Of a stretch of 64,000 bases of DNA, positions 56,211 to 64,000 are shown piece after piece. Origin of the DNA: Cylicocyclus nassatus (Eukaryota > Nematoda > Chromadorea > Rhabditida > Strongylidae); assembly GCA_958299035.1 (NCBI GenBank), contig CATQJL010000001.1:6564284-6628283 (forward strand), written 5' to 3'. The stretch's first letter is position 1, and every line of letters begins with the position of its first letter. The position numbers and the translations under genes were made by a program. Below the pieces are notes generated by a model. It was not told the DNA's origin. It made no database searches and saw only the letters and a list, made by a program, of their open reading frames with translations.

Positions 56211-59200
56211 GCCGTTCTTTTGTTTTTTTTATCCAAAGGGAGTAACCCCTCCCCCCCCCCCCCCGCCGTTTTCTTGATAATTCTCTGAAAGTCGGTACTA
56301 ATCTCTCGTCCCTTGCTCATCGACAAAGTGCACCCAACAAAGTGCAGCGGTAGGTTTCCTTCTAACCTTATGTTCTCCAGCTAACCGTCAATCAGATGTC
56401 AACAGCAGTGACATAGCATGTTCGTCTGTCTATGACTACTGGAATTTTTAGTTGAAGTAAATTTAGATGTTTATATTTCAAAGCCCTACGAACTTTTGTG
56501 AGCAAATTCTCAAGTTCGCTAAGGTAGCATTGGCTATAAATTTCGGTTTTTTTATTCACAGTGCCTGGATGGGACACTCTGCCAGAATCGCACTTATTAT
56601 GCATAAGCTCATTCTTTTGTGGCACAGTAGAAAGAAAGTTCTGCATTTTTACTGCCTAGGAAGAGAAAACTTTTAGCTCGAGCTTACTTCAGACTCTCTA
56701 TATCTTTGGAAATTGCTGTAGAATTTTGCAATTTTGGTAAATTTTTCCACTCATGACAATGTCAATTACTATGGTTGCTTCATGCCGATAGTTTGACCTC
56801 GCAAGCTTATGATTTGTTTCGGTTGAATGTAATTAAATGTGATTTTCAGTTCGTTGATTGTCTCTTCCTACCCCGCCCCCTTTCGTATTTCACCAGATTT
56901 TACAATGCGTGTACAGCTAGATTAAAGAAACTCATACTTTATGGAATAAAAAAATGCTCCAAGCTGCAACTTGCATCGCTTCAATCTAGAAAATTTTTTT
57001 CGTTCATATGTAATTATACAGCATCTCTAGCGGACAGTCATCAGAGCCTGAGGCAGTGGAAAAAATCTTAATTATCGCAATGGAAATTGAACTCTCCCAC
57101 TCAGCACTCTTCGGTTTCGCTTACTTTACATTATTTTTTTATTATCCTGCAAAATGCAAAATGCGCATTCTGCCTTGATTTTCTTAGAATTCGCCTTAAT
57201 GTTCTTCGTAGAATAGAGGAACAGGATGTATCTACACTAAAAGCAGACTGTTTGTTGGTCAACCGCTACTCAAAATTAATCAAGAATCCTTGTTAATCGT
57301 AATAAGGAAGTGCATTTTTGTTATCATATTTGTTTGTGCGAAACCCGAAGCCTGAAGAAACCCTATAGTCATTTTGACCTTTTCTTACTAGTCAGCTTGT
57401 TTTCGCGTTAACTCCATTCTCGCTCGGAAATGCTTGGTTGGTCCTTGATATGGTTCACTGTTCTAAAAGGCCCGCAAAGGTCAGTTTCTTATATTTACTA
57501 AGATTGTACAGCCGAGATACGCTGTAAGACAATTCTTTCAAGATTATGGCAGATCTTGAGCGGGATTAGGTTTCCTCTAGGATGGAAGGGCATTTTTCTT
57601 GTAATTGGCAGGGAATTTTGAAAAATCTTCAATGCTTAAGGCATTATTCTGAACATCAAAAATGAGTTTCTTGTAGATCGTAGGGCATTTCTCTCTTTAT
57701 TGACGTTCCGCAAGCAGCACTTAGGCTAACCGAAAGCAATATTTACCTTCGTTGCCGAAATTCATCCAGTAAGATTTATCTTGCGAGCATTGCGAGTTGA
57801 AACTTTGTGTTTCAGTAGGATGTCGGGAAAGCTTGCCCGCTCTCCCCTCCCCCCGAAAAGTCTTTGAAGGTTATAAAATAATATCGGTTAACTACTATTA
57901 TGTTGCCTAAAATTCGGCAAATATTGTACAAATGCCATTTGAACGCAAGGTACACAGTTCAGAACACTTAATAAGAGATGACCGCTTAATGGAAAAGTAC
58001 CGGAGAGTCCCGACTTTTTCGGGGTGTGAGGAGACTTCATCCCTGTTACATAAATCTCGCTAGCAGAGCTTTGTGAAGAATGAGCGTTCTCTTTTTGTGT
58101 ATAGTTTTGGCTGATCTCCTAGTCTTTAAAAAGTTAAAAGACCAAGTTCAGGGAGTTTTCGCGCAAGTAGTGAGCAACTAACTGGAATCTTGCGGGGGAT
58201 TGTGAAAAGGAAAAGAAAAATGCTCAGTGTATTTGCTCCCAGCTTGTGTAACACATAGATCATCATCTTTTACTGTCTTCATGAAAAGTATTTCGAGTAC
58301 CTTATCTATCCGCACCGTTTGAGTGTTCTGTGCAAGAACCGTCTTGAACAAAATTAGCGCTCTCAAATTATATTCTAACCTAGACACTACAAATGTATGT
58401 GCCCTACCCAGTTGCCGGCGACCCTTAGGGTCACTAGTATAAAATCGAACGCTAAAAATTATTCTTTAGTTCTGCACAAATTAGAAGTTGTGAAGTACAT
58501 AGCTAGACAAGTGGACATAGTATTAGGACATGGGTGAGCAGTGAACACTAGATTAGGCATGAATAACAAAATGTGAACTATAAAAAACGTAGCCGGCCTC
58601 TTATTATTGGCCCATATAAGTGCCCGGAAACCTATCAGTGCCTTAAGAGTGCTTCGCTCTAGCTAATATTTTTCCTTAGTGGCTCACATTCGCACTGACT
58701 TCCTTTTACTTTTGCACTCATTTCTTCTCTGGCTTCTGTCTCAAACGATTGTGTACTAAATTCCGATTCAGCTATTCAGCAATGCCTCTTTTCCTTTTGG
58801 TATCCAGTTCAATTTCATTCGTTTAGCAATTTTTCGGAAGACAAGACTAACCCTAATACCACTCGGTCACAAACCAAATGACATGATTCGGGCTTCCCTT
58901 CAGCATACCTTATTTTATTTTCTGTCGGTATAACCAAGCGTTATAGTTTTCCAAAATTTTATTTTTTGACGACATTTACTGCCTAACATGTCCAGAAGTA
59001 TATCAGGTCGTTACGAAAGTACTTCCCGAGTTTTCAACCCCTCATAAAAACACGCGCAACAAAGATAGGCAAAAGTTTCAAACAGCATTTGACGCAGCTT
59101 TTCTTACTCTTTCAAGCAGTCATATCATGTGCTGTTTACTTTGGTGGTCACCGAAATAATCGGCGAAAAATTGAACTCATGGTTTTTTTTTCATGTGCAA

Positions 59201-59740
59201 CTTTGGTCATTTTTTAAAGTCTTTGTTCTAAACTTTAAGCCTTCATTAACAGTATGATAGCGTAAACAAAGTGCAATGCAAAAATTTTTCGGCATTCTTC
59301 AACTGGCTTCTCAGTGTTATTAAAATGACTTTTCCAAAATGTCTTCGATTTTGCGAAGTCGCAAACAGACGCTCTCCAAGCACTAAAAAATCTTCAGAGT
59401 TTGAAACTTTCAAAATGTCGATTATGATCATGCACTAATTATACAAAGCAACTGAGCGCTTACCGCATGAAAATTCAAATTTCGCATTGTACGGGTACAG
59501 CCTGGGACACATTCATCAAGAATTATGATGATTTTATCGCCAGAAGATCCAAGAATTGGATTGGGAAGAAAAAGCACCTGGCAGAAAGAGGAAGAAAGAC
59601 TGCATCGAACAGTACCCGAGTCACTTGCCGGTTGATGTTTGATATGAAATTTGTTAACATCAGAGAATTGATGTGTGGCCGTTACCTCCAGATAGTATTA
59701 TCACTCATTATCAGCAAAACCCGTATTCACAAAAGTATCA
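56211..59740. other. Gene-free stretch
   Basis: AT-rich DNA with only short frames. No splice-supported exon, RNA gene or element end is recognised. Confidence 0.4.
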
Positions 59741-59846
59741 TGAGGTAATTCTCAAGGTAAATCTTGCCTTGAGAATCTACCTCAAGATGTTGCATAGAAT
59801 TGAAAGTACCTTGAGGCAAAATTTCCTTAAGATAGAATTTACCTCA
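59741..59846. repeat. 106-bp foldback with two internal hairpins
   Basis: The outer ends TGAGGTAATTCT and AGAATTTACCTCA are inverted. A tight hairpin (59741-59784) pairs TGAGGTA and ATTCTCAAGG with their inverses around a short loop. It is probably a tiny MITE. Confidence 0.55.
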
Positions 59847-61402
59847 GGTTCAATGATAAATACGGCTTCTGGCGATTTTCAAAAGCCAGCTGGGCCGAGA
59901 GAAAACTTTATACTGTTGTAGTTTGCTCTACTCAGCTGTTATCAAAGCTCCTCAAGAAATTCGAACTAAAGAATATAAAAAATCGACGCAAATTGATGCA
60001 AACTTGAGCATGGTAAAAAACATTGGTCCAACATCTCTGCAATTATCTTACAATTAGAAACTTCAAAAGAAAGCGGTAGCTGAGCACCACTGCTGGAAAG
60101 GAAGAAAAGCTGCATCGAATAGTTCTTGAATTGCTTGCTCGTCTTTATTCCACGCGTTTTTATGATTGATCGAAAAAACGAGAACAAATTTCTGAACGAC
60201 TTAATACATTATCTCGGACATATTGCAAAAGGCAGATTGCTTCACTTTCACAAAAAATACGATTTGAGTTCTTTTCCTGTTTTCACATGCTTTGCATACT
60301 TCAAAGCATTGTAAAAATTGACTTATATAGATTGATCACTTTTGCAAAAGCCTGATTCTCAAAACTCTTGACAATGACAACTTGCATGTTTATAAAGCGG
60401 AGCATGGAAGTATTATCACAGAAAGCTTATTACAATACAAAGCAACTACAACGAAAATTCTGCAGAACTACCATACTATGGACGCATTGGTCTTTTGAAC
60501 TTTCAGCTGAACCGAGAGCTCTCGTCATCGTCTCCACTGTCACAAAAAAATCCACAGAATTATTCCATTAGCGCCTTGATTTTGGTGAATGCTACTGAAG
60601 TAGAAAAACCTAGGGCAACGAAACTACTCCAGTCCATGCTTCCTTTCAGTCTCACTGCTTCAGCTCGTAGTTTGCTCCTTCATTTGGTTTAGCCTAGATA
60701 ACTGATATATTTCTACTGATAAATTTATATTGAAGGATAAACTGAAGAAAGTAGAAACATTTCAAACAAGACCAACTTTTGTCCATTCAAGTTGATTTAC
60801 TAAAAAGTGGATGTAATTCGTACAGAAATCTTATGACCGCGAGCACTGCAAAAAGGAAAATTATCCCTTCAATTGTTTTGTTCTGCGTCGTGTTATGAAT
60901 AAGTGAAGAAGGGATAGTCTATTCATGTAGCATCTATGTTCGATGCCCATATATTGTCGATGATTTCGCAAAATGTAATAATTCTTGCAGTGAAGCAAAA
61001 TCTTTCGAGTTTCTGCAGCTTTTATTTTTCGACTATAGCAAGCAACACAGACACCAGAGCAAAGGCACAGTTTATTCATACGCTGGCAAACCTCAAGCAA
61101 GTCATATGCGGCCCACAAATCGGCAAGCATACCTTGATTAGTCTAGAGACAGGGCATCAGAAGTGAAGGCTGTTTGAATATCTGTCCCTCATAAAGAGTG
61201 AATATTGTTTGAAAAAATCACAAAAGAAAAGTAGATGTAAACAGATAGCAAAAGCAAAGAAACTGTCGAAGTGCAGGTTTTCGCTGCAGGACCAGGCACC
61301 ACAACACGAAGGAAATGAGGGAAAACGAAATTCTTCTTTGTAGTTGTTAAAAAAAATAACCATGCGGAAGTGATGATTATCAGGACTAAGTGGTCAAATT
61401 GC
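59847..61402. other. Gene-free stretch
   Basis: No gene is recognised. A diverged direct repeat of about 45 bp (GGAAGAAA-GCTGCATCGAA type) links 60098-60142 to 59590-59632. Confidence 0.4.
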
Positions 61403-61405
61403 TAA

Positions 61406-61866
61406 CAAGGAAGAGTTCCGAAGTCAGCTCGGAACCCGGATGAGTCATATATCACCTTAACGGGCTTGAAACGCTGATTCCAAATCTGCTTTCTTTTTCT
61501 GCGGAGCGACTTTCCGAGAGAAGTTATGAGCGTTTAAAAGTCTAATTTTGTCATGTTTTAAGTGGCTTAAAATTGGCGAAACCTGTACAATAACCCATGA
61601 AAGTGATTTTTTCAGTTTTGTATCGAGTATATTGATTACAAGGACGAAACACAGATAATGAAATTCCGTTAGGTGTTGTTTTACAGCTTTTAACTAATTC
61701 TAAGCCACATTGAACATGACAAGTTTAGACATTTAAACGCTCATAACTTCCCTCGGAAAGTCGCTCCGCAGAAAAGGAAAGCAGATTTGGAATCAGCGTT
61801 TCAAGCCCGTTACGATGATATGTGTCTCATCCGGGTTGGCCGAGCTGACTTGGGAACTTTCCCTTG
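61406..61866. mobile_element. PIF/Harbinger-like foldback MITE, 461 bp
   Basis: The ends CAAGGAAGAGTTCC...GGAACTTTCCCTTG are flanked by TAA (61403-61405 and 61867-61869). Inverted arms of about 170 bp share AACGGGCTTGAAACGCTGAT, TCTGCGGAGCGACTTTCC and CATAACTTC-type blocks. No coding frame is present. Confidence 0.85.
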
Positions 61867-61869
61867 TAA

Positions 61870-64000
61870 GATGTCTCCAGGAAGCCAAGAAGCCGTGATG
61901 CACCCACTACATCTCATCTCATTACAGTGAGAGCCGATGTCCTGGTATCTTCTGAGCATCAGATCAACGTCGAGCAAAATAATTATTCGGAGATGTTTGC
62001 TTCTGCAAATAATTCGTTTCTTCTTCTTCACAAACACTGCCCACTTCCTCTTCTTTTTATTTACTGAATTGGAAAAAAAATTAGCTAAGGTAAAGTCACT
62101 AAATAGTGACACTTACAATATATTTATGATAATTGCTTATTCAAAGTTCTGCCCTCTAAGTAGGAATGAAAGTATAATGGATTCAAAAAAGTCAATGGAA
62201 AGCTTCTTAATAGATGAAAGCGATTTTTTTTCTCATTATCAAGCGTGAATATTCATCGACCTTCAAAAAGTAGAGATTTTCACGTTGCTAATCACGGAAT
62301 TATTTATACTAAGCGTTCATTTAGTACAAAGCATAGATTCTCGAAATAATAAATGCAGTTATGTGCTAGACATCTCCCACATTCATTTTACATATAGGAA
62401 AGGATGGTGCAGAGGTTTCAGACTGTTCACCTCAGCTCTGGTGAATCTTTGCCATTTGGTTCTAAAAAAATTACATAATGCGAAATCTGTACATATGATT
62501 ACTCTTCGAAATTATTATGGATGAGCTTCAAAACTCACAAATGTCCAGCATCGAAAAATACAAGAAATTCGAAGTTTGAGTATCTGTGGAGGCACTGAAA
62601 CGGCACAAATTTCTTTTATCCATAAGGGTTAGGTCAGAAATTTTTCTAGCATTTTTGAAAACCGAAATCCGAAAAGATTCATGTGCTTATATATTAACTT
62701 GTATCAAAGCTATGCGCCACTAATCCTGCTGTGGGCACTACTGGAAATCATATAATGTACTTTTTCTTATTTTTACCAATTCAAATAAATTCGTTTAAGT
62801 TGATGCAGACGGCGATATTTCAAGTTTTGATACAAGACGGACCAACTAACACTTGAAATTCACTAGTGTCTCTAGTTTTTGCACCTGTGAGTGTTTAGTC
62901 TGTCTTCAAACAAGTAACAATCGTCATTCTCTCTCACTAAGCTTTTCAGGCTATGAACTAATCGCCATAAAGGAACAGCGGGAAGCAGAGGAGGGAGGGG
63001 AGGTAGGTGAAGGATTAATAGAGGAGGGATGACGAAGGTCAGAGTCATTAATCGTAGCTGCTTTCTTGTTATTCAGTTTAGAGAAGGACTAACAATATGT
63101 GGGTTCCTCGATTGCTTTCATTTTTTTATAATGAAAATTTTCTTTCCTTTTCTCGTCTCCTCTTGCTCATCTTTCCTTCCTTTTTCTTCAGTTTTCGCTG
63201 TACTTCAAAAGTATAGCTATATATGTAGTTTTTACTATACACAAAGCATAGCACGCCATTCGAATGCCAAGATTATGCACAGCCTTTTCTTGCCAAGTCA
63301 CCTTTCACCTCAAATTAAGGTTGTTTTGGTGTTTGGCACCTTTGGCACCAATTTCCGAGCTCTGCGCTCTCGAAAATTGATGCTATATGTTCTTTGACGT
63401 TAGTTTCTTGCTGCAGACTCCTTAAGAAGCATTGAATCCTAGTCGTTCATTTTTTTTCACTCTAAATCATTCTTCTGTTGCTCGGAACCAGATTTGATTC
63501 GCGATTTAGTGACGTCGACTAGGGTCAAAGGGTCCACAGCACTCTTTGGAATCTTTTTATTAATAAAATTATAATGATGAAAGACAATAATAAAAAAGCA
63601 ATATAAACTGCTCTAAACTTGAATAAATTAATGGAATTCAATAACTTTATTCAAAAAATTTATTCAAGGGAGGAACTCGCAGGCAAGCTTGGTTTGTATT
63701 TATTTGAGAAACTTGGGCTTGTTGAATTTTGTCAAGATCCTAAATGAGTTAGGTTTCCAACAAATTCTACAAGCTCTAAAACCTATATTTATTCGAATTT
63801 ATCAAATCACTAGGAAAAATCTAATTTATTACTCTTTCCCACATCTTTCCGCTACCGTACTAATTCGCTAGTCAGTACGGCAACGGGCGAAAGGCCTACA
63901 AAATAGGCTTCCCAAATTATAGCGAAAGGCAGGCCACTCCATTAGAATATTTCTCAAGATCTTGACATATTGAGAAATCCCAACAAGTTCAAAAATCTCG
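61870..64000. other. Gene-free stretch to the window end
   Basis: Short frames only; purine-rich patches occur at 62985-63030. No domain, RNA gene or element end is recognised. Confidence 0.4.

Noticed and set aside
63029..63397. 122-codon plus frame near the window end
   Set aside because: The F/S-rich composition follows pyrimidine-rich DNA; no domain, signal or splice evidence.

Overview
The window looks like nuclear DNA of a nematode, most likely a clade V strongylid of hookworm type. The reasons are AT-rich DNA with TTTTCAG splice acceptors, a 27-exon gene with mostly short introns, likely trans-splice acceptors just upstream of start codons, an RTE-clade retrotransposon, and very many small inverted-repeat DNA transposons. 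The taxon is an inference; the nematode features are visible in the sequence.

The best-supported gene is on the minus strand from 40715 to 49661. It encodes exportin-1 (CRM1/XPO1), the nuclear export receptor. I traced all 27 exons; they join in one open frame of 1094 residues and keep the cysteine that leptomycin B attacks. The second confident coding unit is a full-length RTE-type LINE (10141-13473) with an intact 1022-residue endonuclease-reverse transcriptase, sitting in ATTC microsatellite DNA. Three minus-strand tRNA-Leu(UAA) copies lie at 27953-28792; the first looks intact and the other two are decaying. A probable small plus-strand gene (first exon 31035-31061, last exon 36315-36449) encodes an unrecognised short protein ending in the prenylation motif CVIL.

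Most of the remaining DNA is transposon-derived. Element ends and target-site duplications are visible for Tc1/mariner-like (TA), PIF/Harbinger-like (TTA/TAA), hAT-like (8 bp) and Mutator-like (9 bp) non-autonomous elements. Some are nested, which gives a relative insertion order (58-1669 with 817-1019 inside it; 6789-9002 split by 6841-7892). The longer exportin introns are largely made of such elements. Layout: 1-9.3 kb foldback elements; 10-13.7 kb LINE; 13.8-14.8 kb mariner-like palindrome; 15-27.9 kb mostly unassigned; 28-28.8 kb tRNAs; 31-36.5 kb small prenylated-protein gene with transposons in its intron; 37-39.5 kb Mutator-like and mariner-like elements; 40.1-49.9 kb exportin-1; 50-51.1 kb its upstream region with CCAAT-type repeats; 51-64 kb no recognised gene.
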